A DNA stretch of 64,000 nucleotides from Falsiroseomonas sp050563525 (GTDB lineage: Bacteria; Pseudomonadota; Alphaproteobacteria; Acetobacterales; Acetobacteraceae), in assembly GCF_050563525.1 (NCBI RefSeq), contig NZ_JBNXUN010000007.1, positions 124,001 through 188,000 of the forward strand, given 5' to 3'. This document shows positions 48,296-57,278 of the stretch, in pieces (within the stretch, counting starts at the first letter, position 1; each line of letters starts with the position of its first letter). The position numbers and the translations under genes were made by a program. Below the pieces are notes generated by a model, which did not search any database, was not told the origin of the DNA, and saw only the letters and a program-made list of their open reading frames with translations.

Positions 48296-50731
48296 ATGGA
48301 AAGCACCACCCTGATGCCCGAGGCGCCCGTCGCCGCCCCTACCCGCCTCACTCTGCCCATCGAGGGCATGACCTGCGCCAGCTGCGCCGGCCGGGTGGAA
48401 CGCGCGCTGGAAGGCGTGCCGGGCGTGACGGAAGCACGGGTGAATCTGGCCGCCGAGCAGGTCCGCGTCACCGGCACCGCTCCGCCCGAGGCGCTCGCCG
48501 TCGCCATCCAGGCCGCCGGCTACGCGGTGCCGCAGACGCGGCGCGAGATCGGCGTGGAGGGCATGACCTGCGCCAGCTGCGCCGGCCGCGTGGAACGCGC
48601 GCTGCGGGCGGTGCCGGGGGTGGCGGAAGCTTCGGTGAACCTCGCCTCGGAACGCGCCAGCCTGCGCCTGCTGCTGCCGGTGGAGGATGCGACGCTGGCC
48701 GCGGCGCTGTCCCGCGCCGGCTACCGTCTCGCCGCCGTGCAGACGGAGGACCGTTCCGAGGCCGCGGAGGATGCCGCGGCGGCGAAGCTGCGGCGTGAAA
48801 AGCGGGACCTGCTGGTCGCCGGGCTGCTGGCGGCGCCCTTCCTGGTCGGCATGCTCGGCATGCCGCTGGGTCAGGACTGGATGCCGAATGGCTGGCTGCA
48901 ACTGGCGCTCGCCCTGCCGGTGCAGTTCTGGTTCGGTGCCCGCTTCTACCGCGCCGCCTGGGGGGCGCTGCGCGCCCGCACCGGCAACATGGACCTGCTG
49001 GTCGCCATCGGCACCACCAGCGCCTTCCTGCTGTCGCTGGTCCTGCTGGTGCAGCACGGTGGCGAACATGCGCACGCGCTGTATTTCGAGGCGGCGGTGG
49101 TCGTCATCCTGTTCGTCATGCTCGGCAAGCACCTGGAAGCCCGCGCCCGGCGCGGCACCGGCGCCGCCCTGCGCGCCCTGCTCGACCTGCGCCCCCGCAC
49201 CGCGCGCCTGCTGGCCGACGATGGCACGGAGCGCGAGGTGCCGGCCGGGTCCGTCATGCCGGGCGACCTCGTCGTGCTGCGCCCGGGCGAGCGCGTGCCG
49301 GTGGATGGCATTGTGGAACAGGGCGAGGCCGGGCTCGATGAAAGCGCGCTGACCGGGGAAAGCCGGCCGGTCGAGAAGACACCGGGCAGCAGGCTGGCCA
49401 CCGGCACCGTGGTGCTGGACGGAAGGCTGGTGCTGCGGACCACGGCGGTGGGCGCGGAAACCACGCTGGCCCGGGTCGCCGCCCTGGTCTCCGCCGCGCA
49501 AGCCAGCCGGGCGCCGGTGCAGAAGCTGGTCGACCGCATCTCCGCGATCTTCGTGCCGGTGGTCATCGCCATCGCCCTGGCCGCGCTGGGCGGCTGGCTG
49601 CTGGCCGGCGCAGGGTTCGAGACGGCGCTGCTGAACGCGGTCGCCGTGCTGGTCATCGCCTGCCCCTGCGCGCTGGGCCTGGCGACGCCAGCCGCCATCA
49701 TGGCCGGCACCGGCGCCGCCGCCCGCGCCGGCATCCTGGTGCGCGACGCCGAGGCGATCGAGCGCGGCCAGCGCATCACCCTGGTGGCCTTCGACAAGAC
49801 CGGCACGCTGAGCGAGGGCCGCCCGCGCCTCGCCGCGCTGCACCCGGCGCCCGGCGTGACGGCGGAGGCCGCGCTGGCACGCGCCGCCGCCCTGCAATCC
49901 GGCAGCGAGCACCCGCTGGCCCGCGCGGTGCTGGAGGCCGGCACGGACAAGGGCCCCGCCGCCGAAGGCTTCCGCGCCCTGCCCGGCCGCGGCGTCGAAG
50001 GCGTGGTGCACGGCCGCCGCCTGGCACTCGGCAGCCCGCGCCTGCTGGCCGAATCCGGCGCCGAGCCGCGCGAACTCGCGTCGCGTGCGGCGACGGAGGC
50101 CGCGTCCGGCCGCAGCCTCGCCTGGCTGCTAGACACCGAGGCGCGGGAAGTCCTGGCGCTGCTGGCCTTCGAGGATGCGCTGAAGCCGGGCGCCGCCGGC
50201 GCCGTCGCCGCGTTGGGCGCCATGGGGCTGCAGGTCGCGCTGCTGAGCGGCGACAACCAGCCGGCCGCCGAGGCCGCCGGCCGCGCCGTCGGTATCACCC
50301 GCGTCGCCGCCGAGGTCCTGCCGCAGGACAAGCTGGAGCACATCCAGGCCTGGCGGCGGGAGGGATCCCGCATCGCCATGGTCGGCGACGGTGTGAACGA
50401 CGCCCCTGCGCTGGCCGCGGCCGACCTTGGCATCGCCATGGGCACCGGCACCGATGTCGCCATGGCGGCGGCCGGGATCACGCTGATGCGCGGCGACCCG
50501 GCGCTGGTGCCGGCCGCGCTCGACATCACCCGCAAGACCTACCGCAAGCTGAAGGAGAATCTGGCATGGGCCTTCGCATACAACCTGATCGGGATCCCGC
50601 TGGCGGCCTTCGGCCTGCTGTCGCCGGCCTTGGCGGGGGGAGCCATGGCGCTGTCCTCGGTTTCGGTGCTGGCGAACGCCCTGCTGCTGGCCCGATGGCG
50701 CGTCCCCGCCACGCCGGAGCGAGCGGCATGA
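48296..50731 (+). CDS. copA: Copper-exporting P1B-type ATPase CopA
   Basis: An 811-residue Cu(I) export ATPase. Two N-terminal heavy-metal-binding domains each with GMTCASCAGRVERAL (~residues 22 and 86), eight membrane segments, the Cu(I)-site CPC in VIACPCALGLATPAA, phosphorylation motif FDKTGTLSEGRPR, GSEHPLARAVLEAG with the P1B HP dipeptide, and MVGDGVNDAPALAAADLG. The ATG at 48296 begins close to the predicted +1 of the CueR promoter and lacks a Shine-Dalgarno, suggesting a leaderless message. Reading frames further upstream are not coding. Overlaps cueR by 4 nt. Confidence 0.96.
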   Translation: MESTTLMPEAPVAAPTRLTLPIEGMTCASCAGRVERALEGVPGVTEARVNLAAEQVRVTGTAPPEALAVAIQAAGYAVPQTRREIGVEGMTCASCAGRVERALRAVPGVAEASVNLASERASLRLLLPVEDATLAAALSRAGYRLAAVQTEDRSEAAEDAAAAKLRREKRDLLVAGLLAAPFLVGMLGMPLGQDWMPNGWLQLALALPVQFWFGARFYRAAWGALRARTGNMDLLVAIGTTSAFLLSLVLLVQHGGEHAHALYFEAAVVVILFVMLGKHLEARARRGTGAALRALLDLRPRTARLLADDGTEREVPAGSVMPGDLVVLRPGERVPVDGIVEQGEAGLDESALTGESRPVEKTPGSRLATGTVVLDGRLVLRTTAVGAETTLARVAALVSAAQASRAPVQKLVDRISAIFVPVVIAIALAALGGWLLAGAGFETALLNAVAVLVIACPCALGLATPAAIMAGTGAAARAGILVRDAEAIERGQRITLVAFDKTGTLSEGRPRLAALHPAPGVTAEAALARAAALQSGSEHPLARAVLEAGTDKGPAAEGFRALPGRGVEGVVHGRRLALGSPRLLAESGAEPRELASRAATEAASGRSLAWLLDTEAREVLALLAFEDALKPGAAGAVAALGAMGLQVALLSGDNQPAAEAAGRAVGITRVAAEVLPQDKLEHIQAWRREGSRIAMVGDGVNDAPALAAADLGIAMGTGTDVAMAAAGITLMRGDPALVPAALDITRKTYRKLKENLAWAFAYNLIGIPLAAFGLLSPALAGGAMALSSVSVLANALLLARWRVPATPERAA

Positions 50732-51120
50732 ACATCGGCGAGGCCGCGGCACAGTCCGGCGTGTCCGCCAAGATGATCCGCCACTACGAGGCGATCGGGC
50801 TGATCGACGCGCAGCGTCGGCCGAACGGCTACCGCGCCTATGGCCCGCAGGATGTCGCGGTGCTGCGCTTCATCCGCCACGCCCGCGACCTCGCCTTCCC
50901 GCTGGAGGATATCCGCCGCCTGCTGGCGCTGTGGCGCGACCGGTCCCGCGCCAGCGCCGACGTCAAGCGCATGGCGATGGACCATGTGACGGCGCTGGAG
51001 ACCAAGGCTGCCTCGCTGCAGGCCGTGGCCGAGAGCCTGCGCCACCTGGCGCAGCATTGCAGCGGCGACGACCGGCCGGACTGCCCGATCCTCGCCCAGC
51101 TGGAAGGCACGCGCCGATGA
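50728..51120 (+). CDS. cueR: Copper-responsive MerR-family activator CueR
   Basis: A 130-residue MerR-type regulator: N-terminal HTH MNIGEAAAQSGVSAKMIRHY, wing RRPNGYRAYGPQDV, dimerisation helix, and the Cu(I)-binding loop HCSGDDRPDCPIL with the two Cys separated by seven residues, as in CueR. The ATG overlaps the copA stop (ATGA). Activates the promoter in front of copA and thus its own operon. Confidence 0.93.
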   Translation: MNIGEAAAQSGVSAKMIRHYEAIGLIDAQRRPNGYRAYGPQDVAVLRFIRHARDLAFPLEDIRRLLALWRDRSRASADVKRMAMDHVTALETKAASLQAVAESLRHLAQHCSGDDRPDCPILAQLEGTRR

Positions 51121-51314
51121 CCCAGGACCTGCGCGTCAGCGGCATGACCTGCGGCCATTGCGCTCGCGCCGTCACCACGGCGATCCGGGCGCGCGACCCG
51201 GCGGCGAAGGTCGAGGTGGACCTGGCGGCCGGCCTGGTGAAGGCCGAGACCAGCCTGAGCCGCGAGGTTCTCGCCGCCGCCATCACCGCCGAGGGCTACG
51301 CCGTCACCGGCTGA
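51117..51314 (+). CDS. copZ: Copper chaperone CopZ-like heavy-metal-associated protein
   Basis: A 65-residue single HMA domain with VSGMTCGHCARAVTTAI (MxCxxC metal site) and the usual babbab length. It likely delivers Cu(I) to CopA. Start overlaps the cueR stop (ATGA), completing a copA-cueR-copZ operon. Confidence 0.93.
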   Translation: MTQDLRVSGMTCGHCARAVTTAIRARDPAAKVEVDLAAGLVKAETSLSREVLAAAITAEGYAVTG

Positions 51315-51372
51315 GGCCGGAAACGCCGCGCTCTCCCCGGCGTTCGCCCCCCGTACCGGAAGGGATGGGCGA

Positions 51373-51690
51373 ATGGCGTTGTTCGGGGCCGGGGCGGCCG
51401 ACATGTTCAAGTGGCTGGCGACCGGCTGCACCATCCTCGGCGCCGGGATGACCGCGGCCGATCTCGGGCGGCGCGCCACCGGCTGGGGGTTTGCCGTACT
51501 GGCCACCGGCTCCGCCTGCTGGCTGGCGGCGGCGCAGATGGAACAGGAAAGCCAGCTCGGCCTGACCAACCTGGTTCTGCTGGTACTGAACGCCGCCGGG
51601 GTCTGGCGCTGGTTGGTGCGCAAGGCGCCCGGCCATGCTGCGCCTCAAGGTGCAGGCGATGGGGGGGCCAAGCTGCGCCCGGCCGAATAG
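51373..51690 (+). CDS. Small membrane protein, unknown
   Basis: A 105-residue protein with about three hydrophobic segments (FKWLATGCTILGAGMTAADL, GWGFAVLATGSACWLAAA, LTNLVLLVLNAAGVWRWLV) and a polar C-terminal tail. MFKWL (position 51406) could be the start instead. No family recognised. Its 3' end overlaps the convergent glycosyltransferase gene by 46 nt. Confidence 0.6.
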   Translation: MALFGAGAADMFKWLATGCTILGAGMTAADLGRRATGWGFAVLATGSACWLAAAQMEQESQLGLTNLVLLVLNAAGVWRWLVRKAPGHAAPQGAGDGGAKLRPAE

Positions 51691-52802
51691 GCCGCCGGCA
51701 CCGCCAGCAGACGGCGGTACAGCCGCACCAGCCGCGCCGCTTCCGGCCCCCAGCCGAAGCGCCGCAGCGCCGCATCGCGGCCACGCGCGCCCATGGCGGC
51801 GCGCAGTGCGGGGTCGGTCAGCGATTGCACCGCCGCCGCCAGTGCCCCGGCATCGGCCACGTCCACCGCCAGGCCGCAGCCGGCCTCCGCCACCACCGCC
51901 GCCACCTCCTCGGCGAAGTCGGGCACGATGACGGGCAGGCCGGCCAGCATGCAGTCGAACAGCTTGTGCGGCAGCGCCAGCCGATGGTTCTCGACCCCCG
52001 GCTGGAACAGCACCAGGCCGATGTCGCACGCCGCCGCCAGGGCCACCGCCGCCTCGCGGTCCATCCAGCCATGCTGCGCGATGCGCCCGGCAACTCCCAG
52101 CGCCTGCGCCCGCGCCCGGATTTCCGGCTCGCTGGCATCGGTGAAGCGGCCGACCAGGCAAAGCCGCGCGCCGGGCAGGCCGGACAGCAGCGCCGGCATC
52201 AGCAGCGCCCCGCGGGATGCGCCGAGCGCGCCGAGATGCACCAGCGTCACCGGCCCGGCAGTGTGCCGCCGCGGCGCCACGTCCACCGGCGTCGCATAGT
52301 TGCGCACCGGCGTGCAGCGCGCCGCGCCGCCGAAATCCCCCGCCAGCCCATCCTTCGCCACCACCACCGCATCCGCCTGCGTCGCCAGCACCCGGCAGGC
52401 GCCGCGCAGCGCCGCACGCACCAGCGGCCGCAGCGGCGCCGGCAGCCTTGTGTCGAGGCGGGAGGGGTAGTGCTCGTGCACGTCCAGTACCAGACGTGCG
52501 CCGCAGCGCCGCGCCGCCAGCAGCCCGGCGAGCCAGCTATCCGGCTCATGCGCGTGGATCACCGCCGGCCGCGCCGCCGCCGCCCGCCGCGCCAGGGCCG
52601 GGATGCCCCGCAGGCGGCCGAGCCAGCCGCGCGGCGGCGCGAAGGTCTCGAGCCCGACGCCATGCAGGCTTTCCGGCACCGTATCACCCGGTGCGAGGTG
52701 CCGCACCCGGAAGCCGGCCGCCACCAGCGCCGCACCCTCCTTGGCCACGATCCGCACATCGGTGGGCGGGTGCGCGGCCGAGAGCATCAGGACCAGGCTC
52801 AA
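51645..52802 (-). CDS. Glycosyltransferase family 4-type protein
   Basis: A ~385-residue GT-B glycosyltransferase: SAAHPPTDVRIVAKEGAALV at the N-terminus, VIHAHEPDSWLAGLLAARRC, LVLDVHEHYPSR, and the C-terminal nucleotide-binding half with GVENHRLALPHKLFDCMLAG, the acceptor/UDP-sugar region with E/K. The start is uncertain: a TTG at 52802 overlaps the preceding stop and supplies the first beta-strand (SLVLMLSA), while ATG at 52787 truncates it. Last gene of the minus-strand EPS run. Confidence 0.82.
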   Translation of the reverse strand: MSLVLMLSAAHPPTDVRIVAKEGAALVAAGFRVRHLAPGDTVPESLHGVGLETFAPPRGWLGRLRGIPALARRAAAARPAVIHAHEPDSWLAGLLAARRCGARLVLDVHEHYPSRLDTRLPAPLRPLVRAALRGACRVLATQADAVVVAKDGLAGDFGGAARCTPVRNYATPVDVAPRRHTAGPVTLVHLGALGASRGALLMPALLSGLPGARLCLVGRFTDASEPEIRARAQALGVAGRIAQHGWMDREAAVALAAACDIGLVLFQPGVENHRLALPHKLFDCMLAGLPVIVPDFAEEVAAVVAEAGCGLAVDVADAGALAAAVQSLTDPALRAAMGARGRDAALRRFGWGPEAARLVRLYRRLLAVPAAYSAGRSLAPPSPAP

Positions 52803-54160
52803 CCGCCCAGGCTTCCCGGGCCCGGCCCGGCCGCAGCGACCCTGCGCGGCACGTGCCCGGCCACCGCCTCCACCACCGCGACCAGCCGCGCGGCGATCCG
52901 GCGGCTGTCGAGCCGGCGTTCGGCGACGATGCGGGCGGCGCGCCCCATCGCCGCCCGTCGCGGCGGGTCCGTCGCCATCGCCAGCAGCGCCGCCGCCAGC
53001 GAATCCGCATCGCCCGGCGGCACCGAGAGGCCGCAGCCATTTTCCGCCAGCAGCCGGGCAGCACGGCCGGGCACGTTGGCCACCACCGGCAGCCCGGAGG
53101 CAAGGGCTTCGGCCAGCTTGTTCGGCGCCGTCCATTCGGCGAATTCCGGCACCGGTGCCAGGCACAGCAGCCCGATATCGGCGCCGGCCAGCAGCCTGGC
53201 CAGGTGCGGCTTGGGCAGCGGGTCGAGGAAGCTCACCGGCAGGCGTTCCGCGGCGGCACGAGCCATCAGCGCCGGCTTCTCCGCCCCCTCCCCCACCAGC
53301 ACCAGCCGCAGCCCGCTGCCGCGCAGGCGGGCTGCGGCATCCAGCAACTGGCCGAGCCCGTTCGCCGGGCCATGTGCGCCGGCATAGACCGCAAGCACCT
53401 CCGCCGGCCCGATCTCGGGTGGGCGCCAGGGCGGCGTCGCCGGGTGGAACAGCACCAGGTCGGCGCCCTGCGGCACCACCCGCACGCGGTCCGGATCGGC
53501 GCCGCGGTCGAGTGCCGTGCGCGCCATGCCCTCCGTCAGGGCCACCACCGTGGCGGCGCGCCGGCAGGCGGCATCGGCCAGCAGGCCGAGCGCCGACAGC
53601 ACCGCGCCGGGCACGCCACGTCCGCCCTGCGCCGCGGCACCGCGGGACAGCGCATCGGGCAGTTCCGGCCAGGGGTCGCGGATCTCGAAGATGAAGGGCG
53701 TTCCGCGCAGCCGGCGGGCGAGAAGCGCCGGGATGGCGACGGTGGACGGGGTGGAGGAGGCGAGCACAAGATCCCAGCCGCGCCCCCCCGGACGCTCCAG
53801 CGCCAGCCGCGTGGCACGGGCGGCGAAGCGCAGGAAGGCCTGCGCGCGGGCTGGCAGGCGCTGGGCGTTGCCGCAGGGAATGTCGAACTCCACCACCTCG
53901 AACCCCGCGACCGACCCGCTGCGGCGACCGCGGGCGAAGGGGCCGGACAGGCCGCTGACCGCTCCCGCATAGCGCCCGCAGGCCAGCGTCACCGCATGCC
54001 CGGCGGCGGCCAGCGCGGCGGCGTGGTGGTAGGCGCGGGTCGCGGTGGCACCGGCGGGTGTAGAGAAATGCTGGTGCAGGTACAGGATGCGCAGGCTGCC
54101 GGCAGGCTCCGGCCCGGTTCGCCTCTCGGTCGCGGTGGTGGCGCCTTCAGGCTCGCGCAC
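52799..54160 (-). CDS. Glycosyltransferase family 4 protein
   Basis: A 453-residue GT-B enzyme like WcaI/GT4: LRILYLHQHFSTPAGATATR near residue 22, GFEVVEFDIPCGN, FEIRDPWPELPDALSRG, ADPDRVRVVPQGADLVLFHP (hinge), and EWTAPNKLAEALASGLPVVA with the retaining-enzyme motif. Donor sugar unknown. GTG start overlapping the aminotransferase stop by 14 nt. Probably adds a sugar to the lipid-linked EPS repeat unit. Confidence 0.88.
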   Translation of the reverse strand: MREPEGATTATERRTGPEPAGSLRILYLHQHFSTPAGATATRAYHHAAALAAAGHAVTLACGRYAGAVSGLSGPFARGRRSGSVAGFEVVEFDIPCGNAQRLPARAQAFLRFAARATRLALERPGGRGWDLVLASSTPSTVAIPALLARRLRGTPFIFEIRDPWPELPDALSRGAAAQGGRGVPGAVLSALGLLADAACRRAATVVALTEGMARTALDRGADPDRVRVVPQGADLVLFHPATPPWRPPEIGPAEVLAVYAGAHGPANGLGQLLDAAARLRGSGLRLVLVGEGAEKPALMARAAAERLPVSFLDPLPKPHLARLLAGADIGLLCLAPVPEFAEWTAPNKLAEALASGLPVVANVPGRAARLLAENGCGLSVPPGDADSLAAALLAMATDPPRRAAMGRAARIVAERRLDSRRIAARLVAVVEAVAGHVPRRVAAAGPGPGSLGG

Positions 54161-55355
54161 AGTGACGCACCGCCTCGATGACGCGGTCCTGGTCCGCGGT
54201 GGTCATGGCGCTGCCGGAGGGCAGGCACAGTCCACGCTCGAACAGGGAAGCGGCGACCGCGCCGCCGGCCTGCGGTGCGTCCCGGAACGCCGGCTGCAGG
54301 TGCAGCGGCTTCCAGGCCGGTCGGCTTTCCACGCCGGCGGCCTCCAGCGCCCGGCGCAGATGTTCGCGATCCGCGCCAAAAGCGGCCGGGTCGACCAGCG
54401 CCACGCTCAGCCAGCGATTGGCGCGGCCCCAGGCTGGCTCGGCGATGAAGCCGAGGCCCGGCAGGTCGCCCAGCCCCTCCGCATAGGCCTCGAAGATCGC
54501 GCGGCGACGCGCGACGCGGGCCGGCAGCACGGCCATTTGCGCCAGACCCAGCGCCGCGAGCACGGAGGACAGGCCGTAGGCGTAGCCCGTGGTCTCATGC
54601 TGGTAATGCGCCCCAGGCTCCCGCGCCTGGCCCGCCAGGTGGCGGGCGCGGGCGATCAGCGCGGGATCCTCGCTGGCCAAGGCGCCGCCGCCGCCGGCGG
54701 TGACGATCTTGTTGCCGTTGAAGGAGAACACCGCGAGCAGCGCGCCGCGCCCGGCATGGCGCCCGCCGCGCTGGGTCGCGCCCATCGCGGCGGCGCTGTC
54801 GCACATCACCGGCACGCCCCAGCGATCGCAGGCGGCGATGATGGCATCGAGGTCGCAGCACTGGCCGTACAGATCCACCGGCACCACCACCCGCGGCAGC
54901 CGGCCCCGGCGCGCGGCGCGCGCCAGCTCCTCCGCCAGCAGCCCCGGGTCCATGCTCCAGCCGGTCGGCGTCACGTCGAGGAAGCGCGGGGTCGCGCCCA
55001 TCTGCACCGCCGGAGCCACCGTGGCGACGAAGGTCATCGCCGGCGCCCAGACCTCGTCGCCCGGCGCCACGCCCAGCAGGCGGTAGCCCAGGTGCAGCGC
55101 CGCGGTGCCGGAGGTGGTGGCGAGGATATGCGGGAAGCCGGTGGCAGTGGCGATGCCGGCCTCGAAGGCGGCGGGGGCGGGCCCGGCCGGGGCCAGCCAG
55201 CCGGAGGCCAGCGTCTGGCGCACCGCCTCCAGCTCGCTGCCCGCCAGATGCGGCGGCGACAGCAGAAGGCGCGGCTGCGGCAGGCGGGCCGGGAAGGGCA
55301 GGATGGAGGCCAAAGCCTGCTGATGCGCCGCGGGATGAACCATGGGGTTGATCAT
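54147..55355 (-). CDS. DegT/DnrJ/EryC1/StrS-family aminotransferase
   Basis: A 402-residue PLP aminotransferase making amino sugars: ATTSGTAALHLGYRLLGV, GDEVWAPAMTFVATVAPAV, PVDLYGQCCDLDAI, PVMCDSAAAMGAT and FSFNGNKIVTAGGGGALA containing the Schiff-base Lys. Resembles perosamine/LegC-type enzymes. Preceded by an AT-rich 80-nt stretch that probably carries a promoter. Alternative ATG four codons in. Confidence 0.9.
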   Translation of the reverse strand: MINPMVHPAAHQQALASILPFPARLPQPRLLLSPPHLAGSELEAVRQTLASGWLAPAGPAPAAFEAGIATATGFPHILATTSGTAALHLGYRLLGVAPGDEVWAPAMTFVATVAPAVQMGATPRFLDVTPTGWSMDPGLLAEELARAARRGRLPRVVVPVDLYGQCCDLDAIIAACDRWGVPVMCDSAAAMGATQRGGRHAGRGALLAVFSFNGNKIVTAGGGGALASEDPALIARARHLAGQAREPGAHYQHETTGYAYGLSSVLAALGLAQMAVLPARVARRRAIFEAYAEGLGDLPGLGFIAEPAWGRANRWLSVALVDPAAFGADREHLRRALEAAGVESRPAWKPLHLQPAFRDAPQAGGAVAASLFERGLCLPSGSAMTTADQDRVIEAVRHCARA

Positions 55356-55438
55356 TACCGTGCTGGTTCAGCATTTAAGTTGAATTAGTAACGAATGCGC
55401 AAGCTTTCCATGTGCAGCGACCGCGGATTGCGGCTGTT

Positions 55439-56074
55439 TCAGGTCCCAGGACGCTTGGATTCACCACCGGGTGGCAGCGGGCCTTCTTCCAACGGTGGCA
55501 TGGTTGCATGACCGGGTGCGGCATGTCCCTGCCCGCGCAGCAGCACCAGCAGGCTTCGCGCGGCCAGCACCAAGTCGCGTCCAAGACCCAATGGACCGGC
55601 CGCATAGTCGGCGCCGAGTTCCAGACGCTGCGGCCAGGCCACCGCGTTTCGGCCGGCGGCGACTCCCGGCCCGAGCAAGCCCGGCCGCACCCGCAGCCGC
55701 TGTGCCTGCCGCGCGGAATAGAAGGCGAGGTAGCCCAGCGGCAGAGGCCGTGGCCCGACCAGGCTCATCTCGCCCCGCAGCACGTTGACCAGCTGCGGCA
55801 GTTCATCGAGGCCACTGGCGCGCAGCGCGCGGCCGAAGCCGGTCAGGCGTTCCGCATCGGGCGCCGCGCCCGGTGCCATGGACCGGAACTTCAACAGGGT
55901 GAAGGGCCGGCCCCGCCGGCCGGCGCGCGGCTGCACGAACAGCAGCGGCCGGCCGAGCCGCAGCCACACCGCCAGCGCCACCAGCACGAAGACCGGCGTC
56001 AGCAGCGGCAGCAGCAGCAAGGCCGCCACCACGTCCAACGCCCGCTTGCCGAAGCGTTCATACATGGGCGGCAT
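55439..56074 (-). CDS. Priming sugar-phosphate transferase (WcaJ/PglC type)
   Basis: A 211-residue polyprenyl-phosphate sugar-1-phosphate transferase that starts repeat-unit assembly on undecaprenyl phosphate. An N-terminal membrane segment (ALDVVAALLLLPLLTPVFVL), the catalytic FTLLKFRSMAPGAAPDAERL, GLDELPQLVNVLRGEMSLVG and PRPLPLGYLAFYSARQ are family hallmarks. It lies next to the Wzy-like gene, which it overlaps by 17 nt; the second Met (56065) shortens that. It ends in a ~30-residue Pro/Gly-rich tail. Confidence 0.88.
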   Translation of the reverse strand: MPPMYERFGKRALDVVAALLLLPLLTPVFVLVALAVWLRLGRPLLFVQPRAGRRGRPFTLLKFRSMAPGAAPDAERLTGFGRALRASGLDELPQLVNVLRGEMSLVGPRPLPLGYLAFYSARQAQRLRVRPGLLGPGVAAGRNAVAWPQRLELGADYAAGPLGLGRDLVLAARSLLVLLRGQGHAAPGHATMPPLEEGPLPPGGESKRPGT

Positions 56075-57278
56075 GCCCTGGCCATGCCGGCCGCGGTGGG
56101 CGCGCCACCACCGCGAGGCTCAGTGCCAGCCCAAGGGCAAACCAAGCCATGCGGTTGCCGAGGTCGGTCGAGACCATGATGGTCAGCGCCACCGGCAGCA
56201 CCAGCGCCACGATGCGCGCCAGACGCGCCGGCGCCACCACGGCGGCCAGCCGGAACATCACCAGGACAGCGCCGCCGAAGGCACCGAGCCACAGCAGCAG
56301 CCCGGGCAGGCCGGCCTCGGCCAGCGCCTCCAGCGCATGGTTGTGCGGATAGCGGCCGCGCCATTCGCCGTATCCCGCGGCAATGCCGAAGCCGCCGGTG
56401 CCGAGGCCGAAGGGCGCTGCCTCACCGCCCCAGCGCAGCGCCTCCGCCCACAGGGCACGGCGCGCCTCCAGCCCGGCAGGCTCGGCGGTCAGGCGTTCCA
56501 GCGTTCGCAGACCCTCGGCCAGTTCCGGGTGCAGCAGCAGCCAGAGCCCACCAAGCGCCACGAGGGTCGGGACAGCCAGCACCCAGGCCAGCCCCGCGCC
56601 GCCGCGCAACCGCAGCGCGGGCGCGACGGCGACGCCGGCAAGCAGCGCCAGCAGCGCCGTGCGCCCCCCCGGAAGCAGCGCCGCCAGCGCCAGCGCCACC
56701 ACCGCCAGCCACCAGCCAAGGCGCCCCAGCCAGCCCCGCGCCTCCACCGCCGCGACCGCCGCCAGCGCCGCCGCCGTAGCCAGCGCCAGTCCCGCCAACT
56801 GGTGGTGCACCGAGCCGCGGACCAGGTCGCGCGCCAGTGCGGCCCAGCCGGCCGAGGCGCCCCAGGCGATCAGCGCCGCCAGCAGCAGGCCGATGCCCAG
56901 GCAGAAGCGGCAAAAGCCGCGCCGCGCCGTGTCCTCCGCGCCCACCAGAAGGCCGGCGGCAAGCATTGCGGGGGCAAGGAGCGCGACCTCCGGCAGCTTG
57001 GCCTCCGCCACCAGGCTGGAGGATGACCAGGCGCCGGCCAGCACCAGCCACAGCCAGAGCAGCGCCGCCGCCGTGACGGGCAGGGCGAGCGCCGGGGAAA
57101 CGGTCCAGCGCCGCGTCGCGCCAACCACCGCCAGGGCCGGCAGCAGCAGCGCCAGGCTGGCGGTGGTGAGGTCGAAGGGCAGCGAGTCCAGAAGCGGCGC
57201 AGTCTTCAAGGCCCCGGACATCTGCAGCACCGCGGCCAGGCCACCCGCCGCGCCAGCCAACAGGGTGGAGGCGCCCAT
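56058..57278 (-). CDS. Wzy/WaaL-like O-antigen polymerase-family protein
   Basis: A 406-residue integral membrane protein with about 11-12 helices and a large periplasmic loop between late helices carrying GYGEWRGRYPHNHALEALAE, the H/NH-A-x-E segment of the O-antigen ligase/polymerase family. Likely polymerises the EPS repeat unit. Start MGASTLL at 57278 overlaps the Wzz-like stop (ATGA). Confidence 0.82.
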   Translation of the reverse strand: MGASTLLAGAAGGLAAVLQMSGALKTAPLLDSLPFDLTTASLALLLPALAVVGATRRWTVSPALALPVTAAALLWLWLVLAGAWSSSSLVAEAKLPEVALLAPAMLAAGLLVGAEDTARRGFCRFCLGIGLLLAALIAWGASAGWAALARDLVRGSVHHQLAGLALATAAALAAVAAVEARGWLGRLGWWLAVVALALAALLPGGRTALLALLAGVAVAPALRLRGGAGLAWVLAVPTLVALGGLWLLLHPELAEGLRTLERLTAEPAGLEARRALWAEALRWGGEAAPFGLGTGGFGIAAGYGEWRGRYPHNHALEALAEAGLPGLLLWLGAFGGAVLVMFRLAAVVAPARLARIVALVLPVALTIMVSTDLGNRMAWFALGLALSLAVVARPPRPAWPGHAAHV

